Shown one piece after another: positions 16,712-25,561 of a stretch of 64,000 bases of DNA; the first letter of the stretch is position 1, and each line of letters starts with the position of its first letter. Origin of the DNA: Caccoplasma sp905210875 (lineage in GTDB: Bacteria; Bacteroidota; Bacteroidia; Bacteroidales; UBA11471); assembly GCA_963931635.1 (NCBI GenBank), contig OZ007034.1, forward strand, positions 124,001-188,000. The letters run 5' to 3'. Below the pieces are notes generated by a model. The model did not search any database. It saw only the letters and a list, made by a program, of their open reading frames with translations, and was not told where the DNA came from. A program made the position numbers and the translations under genes.

Positions 16712-19036
16712 TTACAAGGTTCCGGAGAAAGGTATATAAAGGACAAATGCTGTCCCGAAACGCCAACGCTTGTTGATATGACTCTCATAGTTGTTATAAA
16801 ACTCGGGCATATTCTCGTATATGTACTGCTGGTTGTAGGCCGGACTCAAATCGTGGGTATAGAAGAAAACGATGTCGATAACCCGCTTTATACAGAATCC
16901 GAACTGTGCCCCCACTGAATAGTTGCGGCGATTTACAACATTCAGGTCGACATTCTCGCCCATATTAAAGTTGTAACTGCCCTGCACCCCTATATAGGAA
17001 GCTCCCCAGTCGCCCACGCCCAGTCGCAAGCGCAATGCCAAAGAGATAGGTATCTGCGTATAGGTCGTCAAAGAATTTTCAGAATCGATTTCGTCTATTT
17101 CGGGATTACTCTCTACAGCACCGGAATAGACATCGTCCATAATTGCCGCAAACTTTCCTCCCCGATTTTTCCCCATCTTATAACCACCAATATTCAAGAC
17201 AGCCGTGAGCCAGGTAAACTGCTCCTGCCCCATTTTAAACGAGAGGTATCCTCCCATACTGCATTTATCGGTCCACAATATATCCCAGCCTCCCCCCAAC
17301 GAGAAGAGATCACCCGAATCATAATAATCCGAAAGACGTTTACGTTTGGCCTTCAACACGATATACGTCGATGTCTCTTCACCTGCCGAGAGGGTTATCT
17401 CCTCGGTTTTCGATTTGTATCCATAGGCACTGACAGACACCGTATGAGATCCCGTAGATCCTTCAAAGCGACACGAAGAGGTACCCACGAAAGATCCATC
17501 GACATAAATATTGGCCGATGAAGGATAAACCGTTATCTGCACAGCTCCGGTGAGTGGCACAGGTGAAATTGTCTCCACATTGGACTGTCCAGCCACAATC
17601 ACCACCGAACGTGTTACATCTCTGTATCCGCTGGCCCGCGCCGTTACGGTATAGCGGCCGGCTGCGGCCGTATAGGTGCAGGGTGCATTCCCCACATGGG
17701 TTCCGTCAACAAACACCTCGGTACCGGGTACCTGACTATGAATGATTACCGAACCGCCGTTCTGCAAGGTCAAGTCAAGGGGAGTTACCTTTCCCTCCTC
17801 TATGGTTATGGTTTGTGATTCCGAGACGAAGCCGTTCTTCTCCACCCTAAGCGTGCGAGCACCAGCCAATATGTTGCGGAATATATTCGGCGTCTCACCC
17901 AGAAATTCTCCATCGACAAATACTTTCGCCCCGATAGGGTCGGTGTTGATATTAAGAGATCCATAACGGGGAATGGGTGCCTCTAACAAAATTTCGGTTG
18001 TTTCGCCCGCTTTGATGTCAACCGTCTTGCGGGTGGAATAATGAGACTCCTTGCGTGCCTCGACCGTGTAGAGGCCGGTATTGAGACGACCGCTCCAACG
18101 GCCCGAACCTTTCCGTTCCTGATTGATATATATGTCGGCATTACCGGGAGCCAGTACCGAAACTTCGGCAAAGTTGGGCTCTAAAGTGGCCAAGATGGCT
18201 TGCACTGAAGCGTCGCCGACAACATCGACCGTCTGCTTCAACGGTTTATATGAGGCCCGTCTGAATTGCAGCGTGTGTTTCCCTTTGGGCAGACGTTCGG
18301 TCGTAAAGGGGGTCATTCCGGCAGGTTTGTAATCATCGTCGATATAGACTTCGGCTCCCGGGGGTGTAGAGGTCAGCTGCAACTGCCCGTAAGCAGGACG
18401 CAGGGCAATTTTCAGGTCGGTGCGGCCATGCGAAGAGATGTCAAACTGTCCGACCTCGGTCTCGTAAAGAGGGGCGGTTATGCGATAGGTGTGTTTTCCA
18501 TATTTCAACAGTTTCGATACGGTGCCGCCGGAGACTTCGGTGAGTATGTCGTCGATGTATACCTCGGCATTGGCCGGAGTGAGCGTCATTGCCACATACT
18601 GTCCGCCGGCATCTTCCTGTACGATGGTCGTAACCTTTCCCGTAGACAAAATCATTTCATAGGTGCGGCCCGCCTCGATGGTACAAGGATAGTAATAGTC
18701 GCGCAACACGCCCAGCTGCTGATGCGAGATAGTAATCTTGCGGGCTTTCTGCGGCACATAAAGCCATATCTCACCCGTCTTCTGCACGGTGGCCACGGTA
18801 CCCAGCATACCACCATCGAATACAAAGCCGGTCTCGGTGGTTACAATTTTTATCAGAGCAGCCACCTCATTGTTCTGGTCTCGCTTCATGGTGCCGACCG
18901 TATTGGCGGTCAGGTCGGTTTCAAGCAGACGGAAATCCTTGACCGAGATGTTCTGTGCCGGCAAATCGGTCCACACGAAACCGAACAACAGAGAGAATAC
19001 AAGTATGTTTAGGCAAAATCTACGACGTGAATTCAT
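16712..19036 (-). CDS. Six-repeat PEGA protein with C-terminal beta-barrel-like domain
   Basis: 774 aa. After a signal peptide (cut near LPAQ) comes an N-terminal domain of about 120 residues. Six PEGA-type repeats follow (roughly 150-545), each with the pattern Gly-Ala/Thr-x-Val-Tyr/Phe-Val/Ile-Asp-Gly/Asp. Examples are PGAEVYIDDDYKP, IGAKVFVDGEFLGETP, PGTEVFVDGTHVGNAP and SSANIYVDGSFVGTSS. The last 200 residues alternate hydrophobic and polar residues with many Gly and Tyr (GGYLSFKMG, GVQGSYNFNMG, SVGAQFGFCI), resembling a small outer-membrane barrel. PEGA repeats are found on cell-surface and S-layer-like proteins and probably bind ligands or cell wall. The start follows the next upstream gene by 5 bases. 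Barrel topology is my inference. Confidence 0.82.
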   Translation of the reverse strand: MNSRRRFCLNILVFSLLFGFVWTDLPAQNISVKDFRLLETDLTANTVGTMKRDQNNEVAALIKIVTTETGFVFDGGMLGTVATVQKTGEIWLYVPQKARKITISHQQLGVLRDYYYPCTIEAGRTYEMILSTGKVTTIVQEDAGGQYVAMTLTPANAEVYIDDILTEVSGGTVSKLLKYGKHTYRITAPLYETEVGQFDISSHGRTDLKIALRPAYGQLQLTSTPPGAEVYIDDDYKPAGMTPFTTERLPKGKHTLQFRRASYKPLKQTVDVVGDASVQAILATLEPNFAEVSVLAPGNADIYINQERKGSGRWSGRLNTGLYTVEARKESHYSTRKTVDIKAGETTEILLEAPIPRYGSLNINTDPIGAKVFVDGEFLGETPNIFRNILAGARTLRVEKNGFVSESQTITIEEGKVTPLDLTLQNGGSVIIHSQVPGTEVFVDGTHVGNAPCTYTAAAGRYTVTARASGYRDVTRSVVIVAGQSNVETISPVPLTGAVQITVYPSSANIYVDGSFVGTSSCRFEGSTGSHTVSVSAYGYKSKTEEITLSAGEETSTYIVLKAKRKRLSDYYDSGDLFSLGGGWDILWTDKCSMGGYLSFKMGQEQFTWLTAVLNIGGYKMGKNRGGKFAAIMDDVYSGAVESNPEIDEIDSENSLTTYTQIPISLALRLRLGVGDWGASYIGVQGSYNFNMGENVDLNVVNRRNYSVGAQFGFCIKRVIDIVFFYTHDLSPAYNQQYIYENMPEFYNNYESHINKRWRFGTAFVLYIPFSGTL

Positions 19037-19041
19037 TTCTT

Positions 19042-20019
19042 TTACTGGTTTGGTTCCGAAAAGGAATCGCGACTCTTTTCGGAGATATTTTCATGGGCCG
19101 GTATGCTTTCGCGCAGACGGCACCGTATATGCAGATAGTTATCGGCTATACCGCCCGACTCCGTATCGACGGCAAGCGGCAACTCTATGGAGACACTCCG
19201 GCCCATGTTTTTCATCGCTCCCCGGTAGTTCTCCATCAACGACTTTATCGTTGTCTCACTCTCCTCCTCGTAGAAAAGGGCATCGAGGTGAGGCAGTATA
19301 TAAGCCTGCCAAAAACCTTTGACAAGCCGACGCATGGGTCGAGGTTCAAAAGCGAGCGTATCGCCTCCGTCGGCATAGGTGCAATAGAGTTTTCCCTTAT
19401 CTATCGGGCGGCCGTTGCACCACGACCGATAGTCGGACTGCTGTTGCAGGCGGTGTATCTCTTCGCGCAGAAGCATCACGCTGTCAAGCCCGTCGACGTG
19501 CAACTCGGTCTGATAATATCCGGCCCAATCGTCGGTCTTCTCAAACCGATAGGTGTAGAACAGTTCCATATTGCCCCGAATGCGGCATTGTCCGTCGGGT
19601 CTCGGATATATGTCCACCCGGCAAAAAAATTCGCCGAAAGGCGAGACATGTTCGGCGCGTATCTGATAGTCGAAGGGATAATCGACAACCACATTCATCA
19701 TGCGCCGAATGTCGGTGTTTACTGCCTGGCTGCCGGCTTCGCTGTTAGAAAAAATCTCTTCGACGCACTGCGCCACACAACCGCCATGCAGAAGATGGCA
19801 CAAGGCTGCCCGGGCGATGGCCTGACTGCGGGCTTCGCCCCGGCTCAGGCCTGGTTCGGAAACGCCCAACTCGTCATTACAACCGACCGTCGACAACACC
19901 CAAGCCGGCAAGGTATCGACACCTTGCACACGCCATTGCATCTCGGCGGCAAGATTCTGCGAGAAAACGGCAATGCAGCCGGTCCACGCAAGACAGATGG
20001 CAAAGATGTGTTTTCTCAT
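19042..20019 (-). CDS. Secreted LPP20-like protein, function unknown
   Basis: 325 aa from the ATG at 20019, which starts directly on a signal peptide (MRKHIFAICLAW, cut near VFSQ); an earlier in-frame Met at 20052 would bury it. The region LPAWVLSTVGCNDELGVSEP followed by RSQAIARAALCHLL resembles the conserved start of LPP20-like domains (P-x-W-...-G-...-A-x-x-x-A). The rest is not recognised: a beta-rich centre, then a helix-rich C-terminal half. It lies between the small LPP20-like lipoprotein gene and the PEGA gene, 5 bases before the latter. Confidence 0.7.
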   Translation of the reverse strand: MRKHIFAICLAWTGCIAVFSQNLAAEMQWRVQGVDTLPAWVLSTVGCNDELGVSEPGLSRGEARSQAIARAALCHLLHGGCVAQCVEEIFSNSEAGSQAVNTDIRRMMNVVVDYPFDYQIRAEHVSPFGEFFCRVDIYPRPDGQCRIRGNMELFYTYRFEKTDDWAGYYQTELHVDGLDSVMLLREEIHRLQQQSDYRSWCNGRPIDKGKLYCTYADGGDTLAFEPRPMRRLVKGFWQAYILPHLDALFYEEESETTIKSLMENYRGAMKNMGRSVSIELPLAVDTESGGIADNYLHIRCRLRESIPAHENISEKSRDSFSEPNQ

Positions 20020-20083
20020 CGATACAATGAAGAAAGGAGAGGTATCCTTCACGATACCTCTCCCCTGTTACAGGGCTATGCGA

Positions 20084-20632
20084 TTATTGCATTTTGGCCA
20101 TCTCTTCTTCGAATACTTTCTTGAACTTTTCGTAGTCATAGTCGATGCGAAGTTTCGAGTCATCGCTTATCGAGCTATTCAAGGCTGCCAGCACATCTTC
20201 GGAAGCCAGCTCCACGCACACATAGCAGGTGTAGGTGCCGTTGGCATTTTTGCGATATTTCTCGCATATCGTGTGCGAGCCGGTGAGGCGTTGGTTTACA
20301 ACAGTGCGGCCCAGGTCTTCATAACGTTGGGTACTCTCAGCTTCTTCGCCTTTGACATAATTTTTGGCATAATTGTCGGCCACTGCCTTGATGGTCGTGT
20401 TGATAATCGTTGCCAACTCCTGACGGGCCGATGCCGTAGCCTGCTTGCGGGCTACATCTTCGTTACCGGCGATGGCCGATGCCGATGCTCTGAAATGCGA
20501 TGCTTCGGTACGGAATCCGGGACCCGAGCAGGGGGTTTCATATACCTCAGACTGTGCTGTCTTGGAACTGCCGCAACTTGATACCAGGCCCACAGCTGCG
20601 ATAACCAATGCCATCATAAAAATTCGTCTCAT
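20084..20632 (-). CDS. LPP20-like lipoprotein
   Basis: 182 aa. Lipobox LVSSC near residue 20. The mature part starts with GPGFRTEASHFRASASAIAG and continues with ARKQATASARQELATIINTT, the pattern of LPP20 lipoproteins (Helicobacter Lpp20, a surface or outer-membrane lipoprotein). Vesicle association and envelope attachment are known for Lpp20; the role here is inferred. Member of the 22534-to-16122 cluster. Confidence 0.82.
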   Translation of the reverse strand: MRRIFMMALVIAAVGLVSSCGSSKTAQSEVYETPCSGPGFRTEASHFRASASAIAGNEDVARKQATASARQELATIINTTIKAVADNYAKNYVKGEEAESTQRYEDLGRTVVNQRLTGSHTICEKYRKNANGTYTCYVCVELASEDVLAALNSSISDDSKLRIDYDYEKFKKVFEEEMAKMQ

Positions 20633-20695
20633 AATCTACTGCCCTGAATTGTGTCGGGCACAACTTTTAATGAATAGATGGGGTTTATTTCTCTA

Positions 20696-22534
20696 TCAAA
20701 ACATTCCTATATCGTAAAGGCCGAAATTGGGGTCTTTCTCGGGTTGCCAGGTACGCACCTTGATGACAGGTCTGTCGGGGTCGTTGAGATCGACCATCAG
20801 GAAGAGATAGCCCTGGTCTCCATAATTGGTACTGTAATAGTCCTGCTTTATCTGTATACCATAAAGCTCTCCACCGGCTCCAGCCTTCACCACATCGTTG
20901 TTGCCGAAGCGTATGTTGATAAACTCGTTGCTGTCGAAACAGCGGGCCAGATTGCGGAGATACTGGTCCTTGGTCTGTCGGTTGTATCGGACATACTGGT
21001 TGGTGCGATAGCTGTTCAACTCCACATCGCCCGTAATGCGCCGGGTTACCGCACCGGTAATGATGACGGCATTATCGTCGAAGATGTCGCGAATGTAATC
21101 GAGCCGTTTCAGGGCATAGGCTGTCTTGTAGTTTTCGAGAAAACTCATGAGAAATATACGAGACCTCTCGGCCCATACCGAATGGTACAGAATATCTTCC
21201 ATCGCCTCCTGTCCCAGGCCGAAAGCAAGACTCTCAACCTTTTTCTCTTCATCAAACGTGAAGACAATGTCTTCGACAAACTTACGATTATTGTTTGCAA
21301 AAGAGAAACTCATCGGTACACTCCGGCAGATAACCTTGTCATCGGCCTCAATAAAACTCAGAGAAGGGGTATCCAACAGACGGGCACGACCATAGGCAAG
21401 CAGGCGCTCAAACATATCCCAGCCCTGCTCGGTAAAGAGAGGTCTCACCATGTCATAACGCTTGCTCTGTACGGCATCAAGTATACTGTCGATTCGCTCT
21501 TCATAACACTCCGCAGCCTCCCCTTCGAGACAACTAATCTCGACCGCATTAGCAATCTCCGGAGCCGTCGCGGCAACCTCAGAGGTAACCGAAGGGGTAC
21601 AAGTGGCTGTGGCCATCTGCGGCTCGGCCGTACGATGCACCCAGATGTAGGCATCTCTGAACGCCGTTCCTTTCATAACCTTGACGACACTCTCTATCTC
21701 CTTGTCGATATGCGCCTCACCGGCAAATTCATATTCACATCGTATTTGTATATTGTCGGTAGCCATGCCTGGCAACAACTCTATCACACCCAGCCCATCT
21801 TTGGCACTGTAAATGTTGCTCCAATTGCGGCCATCGAAATAGGTGTAGTCGAAACTGCTCACCGGTTTTCCATCACAAGTGATATTCAGCAACACAAAAT
21901 TCTTCGATTCTTCGTCGGGTGTTGCTTGGCGAGTAATCTTTATTGACGAAAAAATCTGTCTGATCTGCTCGGGAATCCAGGTTATCAGCAAGCACGACTG
22001 ACCTTGCTTGTCATAGGTTATTTCAGAGGAAGATGGGAGACTTTTCAGAAGGCAGTAGGCCCAATAAAGATTCCGTAAGGCTTCATCAATCTTACCGTCG
22101 TTTCGAGCCCGCAAAGCAAACGATACCATGTCTTCGACCTTGGTACGGCGCGATGCAAAAATGCGGTCAACATCGGTTTTTTTCACAAAACGGAACACAT
22201 GTGCATCGGGCTCGTTGCTGATAACAAAACGTTCGGTATTCTGCAATGTGGCGTTGGAATAGGTCTGCAACACGGCCTTGAACGAACTCTGTGTACTGAC
22301 CCCCTCCTTCACTACAATATTTTCGTCGACCTTGCTGTATCGGCTTTCTACGGTAACAGATATCTGAGTTATCAGGTCGTCCAACGCTGCGCGGTCGGCC
22401 TCGGTAAGAGTTATTCCCCGCCCTTCTCCCCAGAGATATGCTTTACTATCCTTTATCTCCGATATACTTTGTGCCGAAATTCCCAATACGGCACAAAATA
22501 CTATAAGTAAACAAACGGCTGTTTTTTTAATCAT
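20696..22534 (-). CDS. Secreted protein with N-terminal LPP20-like and C-terminal NTF2-like region
   Basis: 612 aa from the ATG at 22534, chosen because it opens a clean signal peptide (MIKKTAVCLLIVFCAVLG, cut near ISAQ). The first 120 residues (AYLWGEGRGITLTEADRAAL, then ALDDLITQISVTVESRY) look like an LPP20-type domain in a 'Y-x-W-G-x-G' variant. A central beta domain of about 100 residues follows (ITCDGKPVSSFDYTYFDG). The last 130 residues (KDQYLRNLARCFDSNEFINI, later DQGYLFLMVDLND) look NTF2-like. Function is unknown. It is the first gene of the envelope cluster and has a -7 box 29 bases upstream. Confidence 0.75.
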   Translation of the reverse strand: MIKKTAVCLLIVFCAVLGISAQSISEIKDSKAYLWGEGRGITLTEADRAALDDLITQISVTVESRYSKVDENIVVKEGVSTQSSFKAVLQTYSNATLQNTERFVISNEPDAHVFRFVKKTDVDRIFASRRTKVEDMVSFALRARNDGKIDEALRNLYWAYCLLKSLPSSSEITYDKQGQSCLLITWIPEQIRQIFSSIKITRQATPDEESKNFVLLNITCDGKPVSSFDYTYFDGRNWSNIYSAKDGLGVIELLPGMATDNIQIRCEYEFAGEAHIDKEIESVVKVMKGTAFRDAYIWVHRTAEPQMATATCTPSVTSEVAATAPEIANAVEISCLEGEAAECYEERIDSILDAVQSKRYDMVRPLFTEQGWDMFERLLAYGRARLLDTPSLSFIEADDKVICRSVPMSFSFANNNRKFVEDIVFTFDEEKKVESLAFGLGQEAMEDILYHSVWAERSRIFLMSFLENYKTAYALKRLDYIRDIFDDNAVIITGAVTRRITGDVELNSYRTNQYVRYNRQTKDQYLRNLARCFDSNEFINIRFGNNDVVKAGAGGELYGIQIKQDYYSTNYGDQGYLFLMVDLNDPDRPVIKVRTWQPEKDPNFGLYDIGMF

Positions 22535-22562
22535 AAAAAACTCAGAAAAAGATCCTGTTTTG

Positions 22563-22570
22563 CAAAAATA
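22563..22570 (-). promoter_or_regulatory. -7 promoter box of the PEGA/LPP20 cluster
   Basis: TATTTTTG on the minus strand fits TAnnTTTG. The predicted leader is about 20-25 nt. The region further upstream is AT-rich with no clear -33 box. Confidence 0.5.
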
Positions 22571-22618
22571 CAATTTTTATAGTAAATAAGGTGATATATA
22601 TTTATTTTTATTAAAAAA

Positions 22619-22657
22619 AGAGGGCCAACCCTAACCTGAAGTAGGACTGACCCTTCT
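22619..22657 (-). terminator. Terminator of the nucleotidyltransferase gene
   Basis: A long imperfect stem (22619-22633 with 22642-22657, including G-U pairs) is followed on the minus strand by seven T (22613-22619). It isolates the nucleotidyltransferase from the cluster downstream. Confidence 0.75.
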
Positions 22658-22679
22658 ATGTTTTTACTACATCAAAGTA

Positions 22680-23579
22680 TCAGAAAAGTTTTTCGGGATA
22701 TTCGCCGGCATCGATGAGCGCACGTATCTGAGCCACTACCGAGGGACGGTCTTCGGCATAGGTGACACCAAACCATTTAGCCGTCGTATCAAGCACTTTG
22801 ACGGTCGATATTTTATTTGTAATAAGGTAATTGACCATAAGCGGAATGAAGTATTCGGCCTTGATGTTACCGGCATTCTCGCGAAGGAAGTTGATAAAAT
22901 ATTCTTCGGAATGGCGGAAATAGTCGGGTGTGAATCCCCACATGTTCATCGAGACAGGAGTATTCTCGTCGACAGCCACCCAAGCTTCACCATCCTTATA
23001 CATGACTTGTCCGCCGCGTCGCTCAATCTGGGTGCGCTCAACCACCGAGGTAAGGTAGCCGTTCGAGTCGGTCTCACATATTCCGCGCGAAACTGCACCG
23101 CTCTCGGAGAGGGTATTCCCTACCCGATAGCCCACCATGCAGTAGTCGTCGTGCTTGCCATCGAGGTTTTTGAGATAATCGGCAATGACGGCAAAACTGT
23201 CGCGACCGTAGAAGTCGTCGGCATTTATTACGGCAAAGGGTTCCTTGATAACATCTTTACCCATGAGTACGGCGTGATTGGTACCCCAAGGTTTTACGCG
23301 GCCCTCGGGCACGGTAAAGCCGGCCGGAAGATAGTCAAGTTCCTGAAAGACCAACTCAACGGGTATGACGTGAGCATATTTCTTGATGATTTTTTCCCGA
23401 AAATCTTCTTCGAAGAGATGACGTATGACAAAAACGACCTTGCCAAATCCACCCCGAATGGCGTCGTAAATCGAATAGTCCATGATGGTTTCGCCATTAG
23501 GACCCAGTCCGTCGAGCTGTTTAAGCCCACCGTAACGGCTGCCCATACCGGCGGCCAAAACAAAAAGTGTAGGTTTCAT
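22680..23579 (-). CDS. NDP-sugar nucleotidyltransferase family protein
   Basis: 299 aa. Signature LAAGMGSRYGGLKQLDGLGP is the nucleotide-binding loop of the sugar-1-phosphate nucleotidyltransferase fold, with NADDFYGRDSF carrying the metal-binding Asp. It lacks a left-handed helix acyltransferase tail, so it is a single-domain enzyme. It would charge a sugar phosphate with an NTP for glycan or capsule synthesis. The sugar and nucleotide cannot be told. Monocistronic: own promoter box (23617) and terminator. Confidence 0.88.
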   Translation of the reverse strand: MKPTLFVLAAGMGSRYGGLKQLDGLGPNGETIMDYSIYDAIRGGFGKVVFVIRHLFEEDFREKIIKKYAHVIPVELVFQELDYLPAGFTVPEGRVKPWGTNHAVLMGKDVIKEPFAVINADDFYGRDSFAVIADYLKNLDGKHDDYCMVGYRVGNTLSESGAVSRGICETDSNGYLTSVVERTQIERRGGQVMYKDGEAWVAVDENTPVSMNMWGFTPDYFRHSEEYFINFLRENAGNIKAEYFIPLMVNYLITNKISTVKVLDTTAKWFGVTYAEDRPSVVAQIRALIDAGEYPEKLF

Positions 23580-23616
23580 ATAAGCGTTATTTTTTCAGTT
23601 TGAATTTTAAGATAAG

Positions 23617-23624
23617 CAAAGATA
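23617..23624 (-). promoter_or_regulatory. -7 promoter box of the nucleotidyltransferase gene
   Basis: TATCTTTG on the minus strand, 37 bases before the ATG at 23579. In the 309-base gap 23580-23888 I see only this box and the sigma-factor promoter on the other strand. Confidence 0.55.
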
Positions 23625-23772
23625 ACGATTATTTTCTCGACATCGACGACATCATCTTTCTATTTTTATCCAAATGGAGAAACCCGCTCAAAATTAGGCT
23701 CTTTTCTTCCTCATTATAAAGACTTTTAACAGCCACTCCAAATGTTTTAAAAACAAAAAAACGACACAAAAG

Positions 23773-23804
23773 TTTGTTTTTCTGAAAACGATTCTCTATG
23801 TTTG
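23773..23804 (+). promoter_or_regulatory. Promoter of the ECF sigma factor gene
   Basis: TTTG (23773-23776), 20-base spacer, TATGTTTG (23797-23804): the best full match to the Bacteroidetes housekeeping promoter in the window. The leader to the ATG at 23889 is about 75-80 nt. Confidence 0.8.
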
Positions 23805-23888
23805 CAGGGTAAAAATAAAAAATGTATCGTAACTAAACACTGATTGCCTATCGAAAAAATACTACTCTGAAACCAATTTTTAGCCATA

Positions 23889-24482
23889 ATGAAGTATTTA
23901 TCAAAACTATCCGACGAAGAGTTGGTAGTATTGTATTCAGAGGGTAACAACCAGGCATTCGACATTTTGCTGACACGATACAAAAATCGTATCTACTCTT
24001 ACATATTCTACACCGTCAAAGACAATGATCTCACCGAAGATATCTTCCAGGAGACCTTTGTCAAGGTAATAACGACCATCAAGCAGGGCCGCTATGTAGA
24101 GGCGGGCAAATTTTCGTCGTGGGTAACCCGCATCGCCCACAACCTCATTATCGACCACTACCGACAGGAACGGAACGAGAATCTCGTATCGAACGGTGAA
24201 AACGAAGAAAAAGACATCTTCAACCGCAAGGAGCTGAGCGAAGGTACCATAGAAGACTCCATCATCACCCGCCAGATACACGCCGACATACGCCGACTGG
24301 TAGCTGCTCTGCCCGAGAACCAACGCGAAGTGCTTATCATGCGATACTACAAAAACATGAGCTTCAAGGAGATAGCCGACGCCACACAGGTAAGTATCAA
24401 CACGGCCCTCGGACGCATGCGCTATGCACTGCTCAACATAAGAAAAATGGCCGAAGACCATCAAATACAACTTTCTTTCTAA
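23889..24482 (+). CDS. ECF-type RNA polymerase sigma factor
   Basis: 197 aa with sigma region 2 (LLTRYKNRIYSYIFYTV, then DIFQETFVKV and FSSWVTRIAHNLIIDHYRQ) and region 4 (LPENQREVLIMRYYKNMSFK, EIADATQVSINTALGRMRYA). There is no region 3 or 1.1, hence the ECF class. No membrane anti-sigma factor follows; the next coding sequence is a 52-residue ORF and then rpe. It appears to be driven by a housekeeping promoter. Its regulon cannot be inferred from this window. Confidence 0.93.
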   Translation: MKYLSKLSDEELVVLYSEGNNQAFDILLTRYKNRIYSYIFYTVKDNDLTEDIFQETFVKVITTIKQGRYVEAGKFSSWVTRIAHNLIIDHYRQERNENLVSNGENEEKDIFNRKELSEGTIEDSIITRQIHADIRRLVAALPENQREVLIMRYYKNMSFKEIADATQVSINTALGRMRYALLNIRKMAEDHQIQLSF

Positions 24483-24555
24483 AAAAGAGGATAGAAACAT
24501 ACTAAACCGGCAGGCGTATACGTTTTGATAATAGTAACGCAAAAACGTACCGCCT

Positions 24556-24714
24556 ATGAAAAAAACAACTACTCCCTCTTCGACCGGATGCGACAAGAAG
24601 ACAACACCTCGTGGCCCGAGCAACGCCACACTCATGCTTCTGAGAATGGCGGCACGTACCTACTCACCCACTCCGCCACCAGCCGGCTCGATGGCTCACT
24701 ATGCCCTGAACTGA
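24556..24714 (+). CDS. Possible 52-residue protein downstream of the sigma factor
   Basis: ATG at 24556, TGA at 24712-24714. It begins MKKTTTPSSTGCDKK and its second half reads ATLMLLRMAARTYSPTP, then MAHYALN: a short basic, Thr/Ser/Pro-rich start followed by one amphipathic helix. It starts 73 bases after the sigma-factor stop and is followed by a T-rich stretch. A longer ORF in another frame (24525-24740) covers the same DNA but has no natural start or composition. Role unknown. A small partner of the sigma factor is possible but only position supports it. Confidence 0.45.
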   Translation: MKKTTTPSSTGCDKKTTPRGPSNATLMLLRMAARTYSPTPPPAGSMAHYALN

Positions 24715-24730
24715 TTTTTTTCGCACAATC

Positions 24731-24764
24731 TTTTTCGTAAATCCGACTCTATGGTGTATCTTTG
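24731..24764 (+). promoter_or_regulatory. Promoter of rpe
   Basis: A TTTTTC stretch (24731-24736, -33 like) is followed after 20 bases by TATCTTTG (24757-24764). The leader to the ATG at 24789 is about 20 nt. Confidence 0.65.
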
Positions 24765-24788
24765 TGTAACTACAAAGATGCACTTGTC

Positions 24789-25439
24789 ATGAAACCGCTT
24801 ATCGCCCCCTCTCTCCTGTCGGCCAACTTTGCCAACCTGCAAGCCGACATCGACATGATCAATCGCAGCAAGGCCGACTGGCTACACCTCGATATTATGG
24901 ACGGGGTATTCGTGCCGAACATCTCTTTCGGCTTCCCCGTGATTGAGGCCATCGCCCCGCTTACCCGCAAGCCGCTCGACGTGCATCTCATGATTACCCA
25001 ACCCGAGAAATTCATTACCCGGCTGCAAGCCCTCGGCGTATATATGATGAATGTCCATTATGAGGCCTGCCTGCACCTACACCGCACCCTGCAAGAGATA
25101 AAAAAAGCCGGCATGAAAGCCGGCATCACACTCAACCCGCATACGCCGATAGTCCTGCTCGAAGACATCATTACCGATGCCGACATGATACTGATTATGT
25201 CGGTAAATCCGGGATTCGGTGGCCAGCGGTTCATACCGCAATCGACTGAGAAGATAGCCCGTCTCAAAGAGATGATTCTCCGTAAAAACGCCACCGCCCT
25301 CATCGAGGTCGACGGCGGCATCAACCTCGAAACGGCGCCTCTCGTCGTCGATGCCGGGGCTGACATTCTGGTGTGCGGAAACAGCATTTTCTCGGCCGAT
25401 AATCCCGAAGAGACCATTGCCCGACTGAAAGAGCTGTAA
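24789..25439 (+). CDS. rpe: Ribulose-phosphate 3-epimerase
   Basis: 216 aa. The start at 24789 (MKPLIAPSLLSANFANL) follows the promoter and matches the family; the in-frame start at 24762 would lie inside the -7 box. Metal and substrate motifs: LHLDIMDGVFVPN, VHLMI, MSVNPGFGGQ, EVDGGINLETA and GNSIF. It interconverts ribulose-5-P and xylulose-5-P in the pentose phosphate pathway. comEC follows 122 bases later, with no gene or clear signal between. Confidence 0.96.
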   Translation: MKPLIAPSLLSANFANLQADIDMINRSKADWLHLDIMDGVFVPNISFGFPVIEAIAPLTRKPLDVHLMITQPEKFITRLQALGVYMMNVHYEACLHLHRTLQEIKKAGMKAGITLNPHTPIVLLEDIITDADMILIMSVNPGFGGQRFIPQSTEKIARLKEMILRKNATALIEVDGGINLETAPLVVDAGADILVCGNSIFSADNPEETIARLKEL

Positions 25440-25561
25440 AACGGCTTCCACCGAAAAGCGGTACCACAGAGTTCGCTCACAGGCCGATTCTCTCCCGGCG
25501 ATAAATCGCACCACCGGACAACGCCTCCCCCACAGAGGTTCGTCCGACACCCGTTTGTACC

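Noticed and set aside
20678..21946. Long plus-strand ORF (422 codons)
   Set aside because: It is antisense to the 612-residue LPP20-like gene, has no protein-family features and its composition is that of a shadow frame.
24525..24740. 71-codon ORF after the sigma factor
   Set aside because: It lacks a natural ATG context, runs into the rpe promoter region and conflicts with the better 52-codon frame at 24556.
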